Assembly (NCBI GenBank): GCA_030625775.1
Contig: DAOUQC010000057.1
Span: 1 to 33,577, forward strand
Length of the DNA: 33,577 nt
Source of the DNA: Verrucomicrobiota bacterium
Lineage (GTDB): Bacteria > Verrucomicrobiota > Verrucomicrobiia > Verrucomicrobiales > DEV007
Direction of reading: 5' to 3'
Below the pieces are notes generated by a model. The model did no database searches. It worked only from the letters and a program-made list of their open reading frames with translations, and was not told where the DNA came from. Positions 1 to 7,783 of this stretch are shown piece by piece; within the stretch, counting starts at the first letter, position 1, and the number at the start of each line of letters is the position of its first letter. The translations under genes and the position numbers were made by a program.

Positions 1-167
1 CCCAACTCGCTGAGATGGGGCCGCCAGTCAGGACTGACAAAAGCGAACACCACCGTGGGGTCAGTTTCCAAGTCCTCACGGCACTCGATCACGAGACTCT
101 CGATGCGATCTGCATCAAAAGTTCCACTGAACAATCTTGAACTGGCACGGTTGGATTCCACGGTCAT
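1..167 (-). CDS. Partial FIST-domain-like sensor protein (N-terminus only)
   Basis: An open frame starts with ATG at 167 on the minus strand and runs off the left edge, giving 55 residues. After a polar start it reads RIESLVIECREDLETDP and then VVFAFVSPDWRPHLSEL. An early hydrophobic strand ending in F-V-S-P, followed by a polar helix, resembles the first strand of FIST N-terminal domains, which are small-ligand sensory domains often found near signalling proteins. This assignment is a family-pattern inference from a short fragment. The next ATG upstream (175) hits a stop after three codons, so 167 is the only ATG start. Its neighbour in the same direction is the cyclic-nucleotide-binding-fold protein at 275-712, about 107 bases upstream of it. 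Confidence 0.45.
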   Translation of the reverse strand, partial: MTVESNRASSRLFSGTFDADRIESLVIECREDLETDPTVVFAFVSPDWRPHLSEL

Positions 168-274
168 AACTGCATGCTTTCCCTCTACAGCGTCCTCAAA
201 ACCATTTTTTCACAAAAAAACAAGCTGAATCCAATATCCAAAGGTTTCCCTGCCACGCATTTTCTGCCTGACAG

Positions 275-712
275 TCAGAGATAACGCTTCATCGACCTCA
301 ACAAACCCGCTGCCAGAGTCGGCGAATTACGCAGGACCTGATCGTGCAAATCACGCTCTTCCATCACCAGGATGCGGCAGCCCTCCATCGATGCCAAAAC
401 CGTTGCCGACGATTCCATGCCCGATATCACTCCGATTTCACCAAACAAATCTCCTGCTTTCAACGTAGCCACATCTCGACTCGTTTTGCCGCCTTCCTCG
501 CTATCATCCTTTTCGCTAATCTGCACCAACAACTCCCCCTCAACCACAATGCAAAGCTCGGTGCCATGCGCACCCTGGCAAATCACAACCTCTCCCGGAT
601 GACAGGGACGCTCGTGAAAAGCGGCCCCCAGTTTGTCGAGCGTTCCCTCCGAAACTCCCGAAAACGCATCGATATCACTCAAAAAACGGCGTAATTGCTC
701 CTCATTCAACAT
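275..712 (-). CDS. Cyclic nucleotide-binding-fold (cNMP/Crp-type) small protein
   Basis: The 145-residue protein is a stand-alone cupin-like cNMP-binding domain with no DNA-binding helix-turn-helix and no membrane segment. The N-terminal helix (FLSDIDAFSGVSEGTLDKL) and the strand PGEVVICQGAHGTELCIVVEGEL match the usual start of the fold. The phosphate-binding cassette follows as GDLFGEIGVISGMESSATVLA (roughly residues 87-107). In cAMP receptors the cassette carries an arginine before the A-T-V; here the residues are serines, so classical cAMP binding is doubtful. An acidic insertion (EKDDSEEGGK) lies between two strands. Such single-domain proteins usually act as regulatory modules or partners of signalling enzymes. 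The gene is divergent from the beta-barrel gene at 868. Confidence 0.8.
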   Translation of the reverse strand: MLNEEQLRRFLSDIDAFSGVSEGTLDKLGAAFHERPCHPGEVVICQGAHGTELCIVVEGELLVQISEKDDSEEGGKTSRDVATLKAGDLFGEIGVISGMESSATVLASMEGCRILVMEERDLHDQVLRNSPTLAAGLLRSMKRYL

Positions 713-798
713 AGCTGGAACGAAATTAGCCGATAGAAACGAAAACGCCTACCCTTTTACAAAAAAAATATTCCGTGAGGCTGCTGCCGCGTTTCCAT

Positions 799-827
799 TT
801 GTCCCCCATCCAGACAAATGCTAGTCT
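799..827 (+). promoter_or_regulatory. Candidate promoter for the nitrobindin-like gene
   Basis: TTGTCC (799-804) and TAGTCT (822-827) are separated by 17 bases, and the second box is preceded by TGC, giving an extended -10. It would place transcription about 35 bases before the ATG at 868. The match to consensus is only moderate, and the promoter code of this organism is unknown. Confidence 0.3.
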
Positions 828-867
828 TTCAAAAGCACCACACACTCAAATCGAACCACACATATCA

Positions 868-1425
868 ATGGAAATCGACTACGGCCCACTCGCAGGATTA
901 ATCGGAACATGGCAGGGCAACCGGGGGCTGGATGTCTCTCCGGAACCCAACGACGGCACGGAAATCAATCCCTACTATGAAACCATCACCTTTGAAGTCG
1001 CCGGTGATGTCGACAATGCCGAAACACAGAAGCTGGTGGTGATACGCTATCACCAGGTCGTACAGAGAAAATCAAATGACGAAGTGTTCCACGACCAGGT
1101 CGGCCACTGGATGTGGGATGCCAAAGCCGGCGTCGTCATGCAAAGTCTCGCCATCCCCCGTGGAGTTTGTCTCGTCGCTGGAGGTAAAGCAGAGACTGTC
1201 AAAGATGAAATCGGCAGCATTGTTTTATCAGTAGCAGCCAAACTGGGTGACCCCGACTGGGGCATCGTAGAGTCCCCCTTCATGCGCGACAACGCCAGTA
1301 CGCTCGAATACCGCCATGAAATGATCATCAGTCCCGATCGCCTGAGCTACGATCAAACCACTGTGCTCGACATCTACGGCAGACGATTTGATCACACTGA
1401 TGAAAGCGTTTTGACCAGAGCATGA
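868..1425 (+). CDS. Nitrobindin-like heme-binding beta-barrel protein
   Basis: From ATG at 868 the protein has 185 residues. It begins PLAGLIGTWQGNRG, the G-T-W-x-G signature that opens the lipocalin/FABP-like barrel of the DUF1794/nitrobindin family, and ends YGRRFDHTDESVLTRA, which matches the family's closing strand with the typical H-x-D and L-T-R. Members bind heme or hydrophobic ligands in the cytoplasm; the ligand here is not visible. The open frame extends upstream to 775, but those 31 residues lie in front of the conserved first strand and overlap the candidate promoter, so 868 is preferred. No signal peptide is seen. Confidence 0.8.
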   Translation: MEIDYGPLAGLIGTWQGNRGLDVSPEPNDGTEINPYYETITFEVAGDVDNAETQKLVVIRYHQVVQRKSNDEVFHDQVGHWMWDAKAGVVMQSLAIPRGVCLVAGGKAETVKDEIGSIVLSVAAKLGDPDWGIVESPFMRDNASTLEYRHEMIISPDRLSYDQTTVLDIYGRRFDHTDESVLTRA

Positions 1426-1450
1426 GTAAGCACACAAGACGAGGCTAGAA

Positions 1451-1993
1451 ATGTCATCTGAAGATGAGCCTTTTTCACTGGTGCTGAACGAGCAGACCTG
1501 TGAGCAGGTATTAAATTCAGCCGTGCCGCTGGCAGAAAAATTCCTCTGGATTGCCACCGCTGACTTGAAAGATCTGCATGTGGCACGCCCGGGTAAAAAA
1601 TTCGGTCCCTTTCTAGGAGTGTTGGCCGATCTGGTCAGAGACGGCGTGGACGTCCGCCTTATTCACGCCAAAGAACCCGGCCCTCGATTCCGCAAGGATT
1701 TCGACCGCTACCCCGAGCTAATCGAATCAGACCGCTTCGAACGCCTGCTCTGCCCCCGCATGCACATGAAGTGTGTCATCATTGACGGCAGTTTTGCCTA
1801 TATTGGTTCGGCAAACCTGACCGGTGCCGGCATGGGTGCAAAATCTCCCTTGCGGAGAAATTTTGAGGCCGGCTTCATTACCCGTGACAAAACGACCATC
1901 GCAGAACTAATGGATTTTCTGGACTCGTTATGGATCGGTGATTGCTGCATCAAATGCCAACGCCGGGATCTATGCCCGGATCCGGTTTGCTAA
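1451..1993 (+). CDS. Phospholipase-D-like protein with one HKD motif and a Cys-rich tail
   Basis: The 180-residue protein has one PLD catalytic motif, HMKCVIID followed by GSANLTGAG (H-x-K-x4-D plus the downstream G-S-x-N), at about residues 107-126. Single-HKD proteins of this size normally dimerise to build one active site and include endonucleases (Nuc, BfiI-like) as well as uncharacterised members. The C-terminus is unusual: six cysteines sit within the last 17 residues (CCIKCQRRDLCPDPVC), a spacing that could hold a metal or a disulfide cluster. A good ribosome site, GAGG at 1441-1444, lies six bases before the ATG. No signal peptide is visible, so the protein is probably cytoplasmic. 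Whether it cuts DNA, RNA or lipid cannot be told from the sequence. Confidence 0.8.
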   Translation: MSSEDEPFSLVLNEQTCEQVLNSAVPLAEKFLWIATADLKDLHVARPGKKFGPFLGVLADLVRDGVDVRLIHAKEPGPRFRKDFDRYPELIESDRFERLLCPRMHMKCVIIDGSFAYIGSANLTGAGMGAKSPLRRNFEAGFITRDKTTIAELMDFLDSLWIGDCCIKCQRRDLCPDPVC

Positions 1994-2025
1994 TAATCGA
2001 GCATCGCCGTGTTGGCTCAAAATGA

Positions 2026-2042
2026 CGGAATTCCATATTCCG
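2026..2042. terminator. Small hairpin between convergent genes
   Basis: CGGAAT (2026-2031) and ATTCCG (2037-2042) form a perfect six-base-pair stem with a five-base loop between the convergent PLD-like gene and the membrane-protein gene. There is no clear uridine run on either side, so a terminator role is only inferred from location. Confidence 0.25.
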
Positions 2043-2115
2043 GATCAAAAAAGTAAGCGGCATTTGCAAGCCTCCCTGCTCTTAACAACAGGGCAAATTA
2101 CCCTCTGCCAGCACT

Positions 2116-3006
2116 TCACCTGCGGACCTCTTCGAAAAATGACCATGCGATGATGTCATCCCCCGGCTTCGGTTTGCGGGCGGTCTCACTGAACTTATTA
2201 TTGCTGGTCAGTTCGGCGATAACCGTCTTGTCATTAACCTCTTTTACTTTCACATAGCCCACAATGGAAGTCCCCCGCCTGACCGCAAATTTCGTGCCTG
2301 CAGCAATGTTGCTGTTTTTGCTTGCATCAAACTCGACAAATCCCCAATCAGGATTGAAGGTCACCACCTTGCCCGCCACCGGGGCATTCACGATCTGCCT
2401 TTCAAACTCTGACCTTGCTCCAGCCTGTCCGCCAGCAGCAGATGCGCCCTGTGGAAAAAGCGCCGGTGATGCGCCTGCCGCTCCACCCTCTTGATTCATC
2501 ACCTCGCGCAAGGACGCTGACTCGGACGGATTTGCCACGGGCGCAGCGCCTCCTCCCAGTGACTGCTTCATTTTCTGCTGATACAGCATGCTTTCCTGTT
2601 CGACCGCCCTCAATCTCTCCTGCAAGCGGGCTATTTCCGGATCGGCCACGGGAACAGGAGCTGAAGCCTGTCCTCGAACAGATGAATCGGTGCGATATGC
2701 CGCTTGAGCCTGGGTAGCTGGCGGCTGGCCTGCAGAAGCTGCCGGAGTCCCTTGCCCTTGCTCCATAGCTGGCAGGGAACCCACGGGATCCAGGGTGCTC
2801 GCCACTGTATTTGCTGCCACAGGCTGAGAAACGCCTGTGACCGGGCCTGCCGGATTGGCCGCCACGGGTTTACGGTGTTTTTCCAACACTCCATATTCCC
2901 TCTCATACTGTGCCTTGAGATAATTGCTGTAGCTGTTGCCTCCAACAACCACCAATACCAATCCCGCCACAATCAGGGCTATCATGCTTGCCGTATTCCC
3001 CTTCAT
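2116..3006 (-). CDS. Membrane-anchored coiled-coil protein with a C-terminal beta domain
   Basis: From ATG at 3006 the protein has 296 residues. One transmembrane helix (SMIALIVAGLVLVVVGG) sits near the N-terminus, followed by a long low-complexity region rich in A, P, G and Q with a helix predicted as coiled coil (IARLQERLRAVEQESMLYQQKM). The last 80 residues form a beta-rich domain: GKVVTFNPDWGFVEFDASKNS, then GTKFAVRRGTSIVGYVKV. This pattern (G-x-V, a strand, G-x-x-x-G, F-x-V-x-R, G-x-V-K-V) resembles the FlgT C-terminal-like or SH3-like domains of envelope proteins. A TTG start at 3057 would add 17 residues, but the AGAGA stretch just before 3006 supports the shorter form. Function unknown; the domain probably lies outside the membrane. 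Confidence 0.75.
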   Translation of the reverse strand: MKGNTASMIALIVAGLVLVVVGGNSYSNYLKAQYEREYGVLEKHRKPVAANPAGPVTGVSQPVAANTVASTLDPVGSLPAMEQGQGTPAASAGQPPATQAQAAYRTDSSVRGQASAPVPVADPEIARLQERLRAVEQESMLYQQKMKQSLGGGAAPVANPSESASLREVMNQEGGAAGASPALFPQGASAAGGQAGARSEFERQIVNAPVAGKVVTFNPDWGFVEFDASKNSNIAAGTKFAVRRGTSIVGYVKVKEVNDKTVIAELTSNNKFSETARKPKPGDDIIAWSFFEEVRR

Positions 3007-3236
3007 ATCTTCTCTTAGTAAAAATTTACTCAAAAACGCATCAACTTGCGCATTCAAGGGAACTTACACGATTTTGCACCTTCATGAAAGCCTCTAATTT
3101 GCTATCCCCGACGCTCTAGCAAAACCCGGCATTCACCAATCCTGATACAAAATTTGGATTTCCAGGCTCCTGACAGTATGACAGTGAAAAATATTCCTGT
3201 TTCCAAATCCCTCGCTTACAGTAAAAATCCAAAACT

Positions 3237-4400
3237 ATGAGTCAGAACAAAATCGAGGCCACCCACACCCAATTTTACACCACCCCCGAAGGTTCCGGGG
3301 GCTTTCAGTTTATTGATGGCGGATCGATCCCCGAATTGACGCTTGCTTATGAAACTTATGGCGAGCTCAATGCGGCCAAGGATAATGCCGTTCTGCTTTT
3401 TCATGCTTTGTCAGGCAACCAGCATGCTGCGGGATACAATCCTGCCATACCTGAGATCGGTGATCGCTGGACCGAAGAATGCCACCACGGATGGTGGGAG
3501 GATTTTATCGGCCCCGGCAAAGCCATCGATACCGAACGCTATTTTGTCATTTGCATCAATTATGTTGGCGGCTGTTACGGCTCCACCGGTCCCTCGTCGA
3601 TCAATCCGGAAACCGGCAAACCTTATGGAGCCACCTTTCCCCACATCAACGCCCAGGATATCATCAACAGCCAACTGCTGCTGCTGGATGCGCTTGGTAT
3701 TGGTCAGTTGCACGCGGTGATCGGCACCTCCACTGGCGGCCTGCTGTGCATCAACCTGGCCACCACTCATCCGGAACGCACCCGGATTGTCATCCCCATC
3801 GCCACAGGTATTCGGACTACCGTTCTCAACCGCATTTTCCTGCTCGAACAAATTCTGGCAATTGAGAACGACCCCAATTTCAATTGCGGCAACTACTACG
3901 ACGGCGAGCGACCCGACCGCGGCTTGATGCTAGCCAGAATGATCAGCCATAAATGTTTCGTTCACCTCGACGCCATCGAACGCCGCTCCAGACGTGACGT
4001 TGTTCAGACCAATGATCATTTCGACTGGTACAGTGTCTACGATCAAGTCGAATCCTACATGCTGCACCAGGGTAAAAAATTCGTCCATCGCTTCGACGCC
4101 AACACCTACCTTAGGATTTGTGAAATGTGGTCACGTTTTGACCCGGTGGCGGATGGGAATGCGGAAAATGCACTCGAGCTGTTCGGCCGCTCCAAAACCC
4201 ACAATCACACCTATCTGGTATTCAGCATTGATGAGGATTATTGTTTTTACCCGGAAGAACAAGCCGCCCTGGTCTCCTGTTTGAAAGAAGCGGATGTTTC
4301 AACCATTCACATCACCGTGCATTCGGACAAAGGCCACGATTCCTTCCTGCTGGAGCCCGAGCTCTACACCCCGCACATTGCCCACACCCTGAACGCCTGA
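3237..4400 (+). CDS. metX: Homoserine O-acetyltransferase family protein (MetX)
   Basis: The 387-residue protein is an alpha/beta hydrolase-fold acyltransferase of the MetX family, which acylates L-homoserine in methionine synthesis. Hallmarks are AYETYGELN, the NYVGGCYGSTGPSSINP block, nucleophile Ser165 in GTSTGG, an acid in SIDEDYCFYP (about D332) and His367 in DKGHDSF. The elbow is usually G-G-S-M-G-G; here threonines replace the residues on both sides of the serine. Some MetX-fold enzymes use succinyl-CoA, and I cannot settle acyl specificity from the sequence. Length fits the family. The gene starts a plus-strand run, but its neighbours are not methionine genes. No SAM riboswitch-like structure was recognised in the 180 bases upstream. 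Confidence 0.9.
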   Translation: MSQNKIEATHTQFYTTPEGSGGFQFIDGGSIPELTLAYETYGELNAAKDNAVLLFHALSGNQHAAGYNPAIPEIGDRWTEECHHGWWEDFIGPGKAIDTERYFVICINYVGGCYGSTGPSSINPETGKPYGATFPHINAQDIINSQLLLLDALGIGQLHAVIGTSTGGLLCINLATTHPERTRIVIPIATGIRTTVLNRIFLLEQILAIENDPNFNCGNYYDGERPDRGLMLARMISHKCFVHLDAIERRSRRDVVQTNDHFDWYSVYDQVESYMLHQGKKFVHRFDANTYLRICEMWSRFDPVADGNAENALELFGRSKTHNHTYLVFSIDEDYCFYPEEQAALVSCLKEADVSTIHITVHSDKGHDSFLLEPELYTPHIAHTLNA

Positions 4401-4498
4401 CAAGGGTATTTTCCTTTGCTAACCCTGAGCCGCCTTCAAATAGGACCGATTCCTCTCGCCACTTGCCTTGCCATGCGTTCTCGCCTACTCGTTACTCT

Positions 4499-4804
4499 AT
4501 GGTAAGACACAGCGTTTATTTCTGGTTGGATGAATCCCTTTCGTCGGAACAAAAACAAGAATTCGAAAACGGCATGCGTGCCCTCTTCGCTATCGACGTT
4601 ATCAAACACGGATCCTGCGGTACCGCGGCGAACACCCCGGAGCGACCAGTAACCAACAATGATTTTGACTATGCCTTGTTCCTCGAATTTGACAATGTAG
4701 AGGATCACAACACCTACCAGACCCATCCTGACCATCAGGTATTCATCGATAGTTTTGCCAAGTGGTTCAAGACGGTCAAAATTTTCGACACTGAAATGGC
4801 ATGA
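4499..4804 (+). CDS. Dabb-family (stress-responsive alpha/beta barrel) protein
   Basis: From ATG at 4499 the product has 101 residues. It opens MVRHSVYFWLDESLS and continues with FDYALFLEFDNVEDHNTYQTHPDHQVFIDSF, the order of strands and the Y-x-x-H-P-x-H motif of the Dabb dimeric ferredoxin-like fold. Family members include small stress-induced proteins and a few polyketide cyclases; the bacterial ones are mostly uncharacterised. The reading frame is open back to 4241 but that part overlaps metX in another frame and is not conserved. The stop overlaps the start of the alpha/beta hydrolase (ATGA at 4801-4804), implying translational coupling. Confidence 0.8.
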   Translation: MVRHSVYFWLDESLSSEQKQEFENGMRALFAIDVIKHGSCGTAANTPERPVTNNDFDYALFLEFDNVEDHNTYQTHPDHQVFIDSFAKWFKTVKIFDTEMA

Positions 4805-5544
4805 ATCAAGCCATTCGAAACTCTCAGGGAGAAAAACTGGACTACGCTTTTCATGGAAATACCCATGACCTCAGCCGCATTGTTCTGATCGGCCATGGCG
4901 TGACCGGAGACAAGGATCGCCCCTGGGCAGTGTCGCTCGCCGAAGCCCTGGCCGCTGAGGGAATCAACGCTTTGCGTTTTTCGTTTTCGGGCAATGGCAA
5001 TTCTGAAGGCGACTTTCGAGATTCAACCATCAGCAAAGAAGTCAATGATCTGGGTGCCGTTCTGGATGCGGTTAAGGACGCAGGGTTTAACAACATCGGT
5101 TACGCCGGACACAGCATGGGCGGAGCCGTGGGAGTGAAACGAGCGGCCATGGATCCGCGCCTCGAATTTCTCATTTCCCTCTCGGGCATGGTCCACACCG
5201 CCAAATTCACTCAGGTGGAGTTTGGAGACCAGACCCCGGACGAAGGCTTCATGTGGGACGAAAAAGAATCCCCTCTCTCCAGCACTTACGTCGACGACTT
5301 GACCCACATCGATTCCGTGCTCCCCCTCGGCTCGCAGATCCTGATTCCCTGGCTCTTTGTTCACGGCAGCGAGGATGATGTCGTACCCATCGAGGAAAGC
5401 CGGGAAATGTATGCTCAAGCTCCCGATACCGCCGCCCCTGCAAACAGGAAACTCGTCGAACTGCCCGGAGCAAATCATGTATTTGCCGATGATGCGCTGC
5501 AGCCGATGATCAGCGCAGTGATCGACTGGATGAAAAAACTATAA
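4801..5544 (+). CDS. Alpha/beta hydrolase (serine hydrolase)
   Basis: The 247-residue cytoplasmic protein has a full catalytic triad: Ser105 in GHSMGG, an aspartate in GSEDDVVP (about D192) and His226 in GANHVF. The oxyanion region is IGHGVTGDKDRPW near residue 30, and the segment FSFSGNGNSEGDF is typical of the lysophospholipase/feruloyl-esterase-like hydrolases that act on acyl esters or peptides. The lid is short. Substrate cannot be read from the sequence. Start codon overlap with the preceding Dabb gene suggests the two are made together. Confidence 0.85.
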   Translation: MNQAIRNSQGEKLDYAFHGNTHDLSRIVLIGHGVTGDKDRPWAVSLAEALAAEGINALRFSFSGNGNSEGDFRDSTISKEVNDLGAVLDAVKDAGFNNIGYAGHSMGGAVGVKRAAMDPRLEFLISLSGMVHTAKFTQVEFGDQTPDEGFMWDEKESPLSSTYVDDLTHIDSVLPLGSQILIPWLFVHGSEDDVVPIEESREMYAQAPDTAAPANRKLVELPGANHVFADDALQPMISAVIDWMKKL

Positions 5545-5592
5545 GCTTGCTCCGCTGAATCAGACTTGTTTAGCTGAACCCTACCCGCCCTC

Positions 5593-6705
5593 GTGAAACT
5601 GCTGACCCCATCTCTCAATTGGCTGCTCATTTTTGTGCCTGCCGCCATTGTCTCGAAGTTCTTCTTTGAAGATGCCGCCACCTTCACCTTCATCACCTCC
5701 TGCCTGGCAATCATCCCGCTTGCGGGCTGGATGGGCAAGGCTACTGAACATCTGGCTGAAAGAACAGGCGACGGAATCGGAGGACTGCTCAATGCAACCT
5801 TCGGCAACGCCGCCGAATTGATCATCGCCATCGTCGCCCTGTCCAAGGGCATGACGGATATCGTCAAAGCATCGCTCACTGGATCGATCATCGGCAACAT
5901 CCTGCTCGTGCTCGGGGCATCGATGATCGCCGGTGGACTCAAACACTCCGAACAAAAATTCAACGCCACCGGCGCCCGCATGCAATCGACCCTGCTCACC
6001 CTTGCTGCCATCGGACTGGTTGCTCCCGCCGCCTTCCATCACTCGGTGGGCACCCAGGGACAACTGCAGGAATCCCATGTCAGTCTGGCGATAGCGATCA
6101 TCCTGCTCGTGACCTATGCGCTGGGTCTGTGGTTTTCCCTGCGCACCCACCGTCATCTTTTTTCCGGTCACGGGCACAGCACTGAAAACAACCTTGCCGG
6201 GGAAGTTGATCACCCCACTTCCTCCACCTGGCCTCTCAGTGTCGCCATCACCGTATTAGTCATTGCCACCACCTTCGTTGCCTGGATCAGTGAAATTCTC
6301 GTCGGCACCGTCGAACACGCTGCCGAAGCTTTTGGCATGAATGCCATTTTTGTCGGTGTCATCATCGTCGCCGTGATCGGCAACGCCGCCGAACACAGCA
6401 CCGCCATTTTGATGGCCTTGAAAAACCGTATGAATTTGAGTCTCGGCATTGCCATCGGAAGCAGCATTCAAGTGGCCCTTTTCATCGCCCCGGCACTGGT
6501 GATCCTCAGTTTTTTCATTGCCCCGGTTCCGATGGATCTCGTCTTCACCTTGCCCGAAGTAATCGCCGTCGTAGTCGCTGTCGCCATCACCAGTCAGATC
6601 TCCAGTGATGGACGCTCCAACTGGCTCGAAGGTGCTTTGTTACTTTCCGTTTATGCCATCTTTGCAGTGGTTTTTTACTATCTGCCGGAAACCCCACATC
6701 CCTAG
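5593..6705 (+). CDS. Calcium/proton antiporter (CAX type)
   Basis: The 370-residue polytopic membrane protein belongs to the Ca2+/cation antiporter superfamily, CAX branch, and should export Ca2+ in exchange for H+. Two inverted halves each carry the ion-binding signature: GNAAELIIAIVALSKG (E75) in the first and GNAAEHSTAILMALKNR (E267) in the second, followed by IAIGSSIQVALF. About eleven hydrophobic segments are visible. A loop rich in His (HRHLFSGHGHSTENN) lies between the halves. The start is GTG at 5593, 48 bases after the hydrolase stop, so it may belong to the same transcript. Length is near that of other bacterial CAX proteins. Confidence 0.92.
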   Translation: MKLLTPSLNWLLIFVPAAIVSKFFFEDAATFTFITSCLAIIPLAGWMGKATEHLAERTGDGIGGLLNATFGNAAELIIAIVALSKGMTDIVKASLTGSIIGNILLVLGASMIAGGLKHSEQKFNATGARMQSTLLTLAAIGLVAPAAFHHSVGTQGQLQESHVSLAIAIILLVTYALGLWFSLRTHRHLFSGHGHSTENNLAGEVDHPTSSTWPLSVAITVLVIATTFVAWISEILVGTVEHAAEAFGMNAIFVGVIIVAVIGNAAEHSTAILMALKNRMNLSLGIAIGSSIQVALFIAPALVILSFFIAPVPMDLVFTLPEVIAVVVAVAITSQISSDGRSNWLEGALLLSVYAIFAVVFYYLPETPHP

Positions 6706-6742
6706 GATGCCCGAGTGCTGATAGCAGCAAAAGTTTTCTCAA

Positions 6743-7771
6743 ATGAACACCCCGCCGCCCCGAACCCTATATTGGTGGCTGATACTACTGACGAGCAGCC
6801 TGCTGATCTCTACCAAAGCCACCGCTCAACCTTTCCCCAGGGTTCCGGTAGCAAACGGCGATCAAATTCTCTTCCTCGGAGACAGCATCACGCAGGCTGG
6901 TTTGTATTCCGCATTCATTCAAACCTGGTTGTGGGCAGAATACCCCGACTTGAAACTCGACATCATCAACCTCGGACTCAATGGCGAAACTGCCAGTGGC
7001 AACAGTGAAAAAGACCACCCTTACCCGCGCGCTCATATTCACGAACGCATCGGCCGGATTTTGCAAGCAACCAATCCTGATCTCGTCTTCATCTGCTACG
7101 GCATGAACGACGGCATCTATCATCCCTTTTCTGAACAGCGATTCTCCGACTACCAAAACGGCATCAAGCGACTGCTGGACAAACTCGAAAAACCCGGTCG
7201 GAAAATCGTAATCATGGGACCACCCCCCTTTGACCTGTTCACTTTCCGCCAACATCATCCCATCGCCCCTAAAGATGCTGACGAAAACTTCCCTTTCAGC
7301 TACAAAACTCCCGCCCGGGATTACGATCAGGTATTGGAAAAATACGGGCAATGGATCGTTGCGCAGAATAGCCGGAGCGCCGCCACCGTTGATCTTCACA
7401 CACCACTCACTCGACTCATTAAAAGCCGCCGGGCCACCAATCCCGATTACCTATTTGGTGATGGCATTCACCCGCCCGTAGAAGGACATCTGGAAATGGC
7501 GCTCACCATTCTCGACACCTTGGGAGCCGACCGGGAAAAGGCTGATTTGCAGCTCAAGCACCTGACCCGCATCAACACTTCCCAATCACCGTCCCCTCTA
7601 TGGCAGGTCATTCAAAAACGCCACCGCCTGCTCACCGTCGCCTGGATCGAAGAAGTCGGGCACATGAAACCCAACAAAGCCAAAACCCCTTCTCTACAAG
7701 AGGCTCAAAAACAAGCCGCCATCATGGAAGTGGATATTCGCCAAAAGCTGTCCGAAAGTAAGGGGAAATAA
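6743..7771 (+). CDS. Secreted SGNH/GDSL hydrolase
   Basis: The 342-residue protein has a signal peptide (residues 1-28, cleavage after ATA) and a complete SGNH set: nucleophile Ser48 in FLGDSIT, the block II glycine in NLGLNGETASG, block III in CYGMNDG (N122), and D240/H243 in DGIHPP. Enzymes of this class in Verrucomicrobia and Planctomycetes deacylate sugars, polysaccharides or lipids in the periplasm or outside the cell; the substrate is unknown. The C-terminal 80 residues form a helical tail rich in lysine and glutamine. It starts 37 bases after the antiporter stop. Adjacent genes do not indicate a polysaccharide locus. Confidence 0.88.
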   Translation: MNTPPPRTLYWWLILLTSSLLISTKATAQPFPRVPVANGDQILFLGDSITQAGLYSAFIQTWLWAEYPDLKLDIINLGLNGETASGNSEKDHPYPRAHIHERIGRILQATNPDLVFICYGMNDGIYHPFSEQRFSDYQNGIKRLLDKLEKPGRKIVIMGPPPFDLFTFRQHHPIAPKDADENFPFSYKTPARDYDQVLEKYGQWIVAQNSRSAATVDLHTPLTRLIKSRRATNPDYLFGDGIHPPVEGHLEMALTILDTLGADREKADLQLKHLTRINTSQSPSPLWQVIQKRHRLLTVAWIEEVGHMKPNKAKTPSLQEAQKQAAIMEVDIRQKLSESKGK

Positions 7772-7783
7772 AACGCTGAACCC

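Noticed and set aside
3058-3236. SAM riboswitch before metX
   Set aside because: I found no multi-helix pattern or conserved core in this space.
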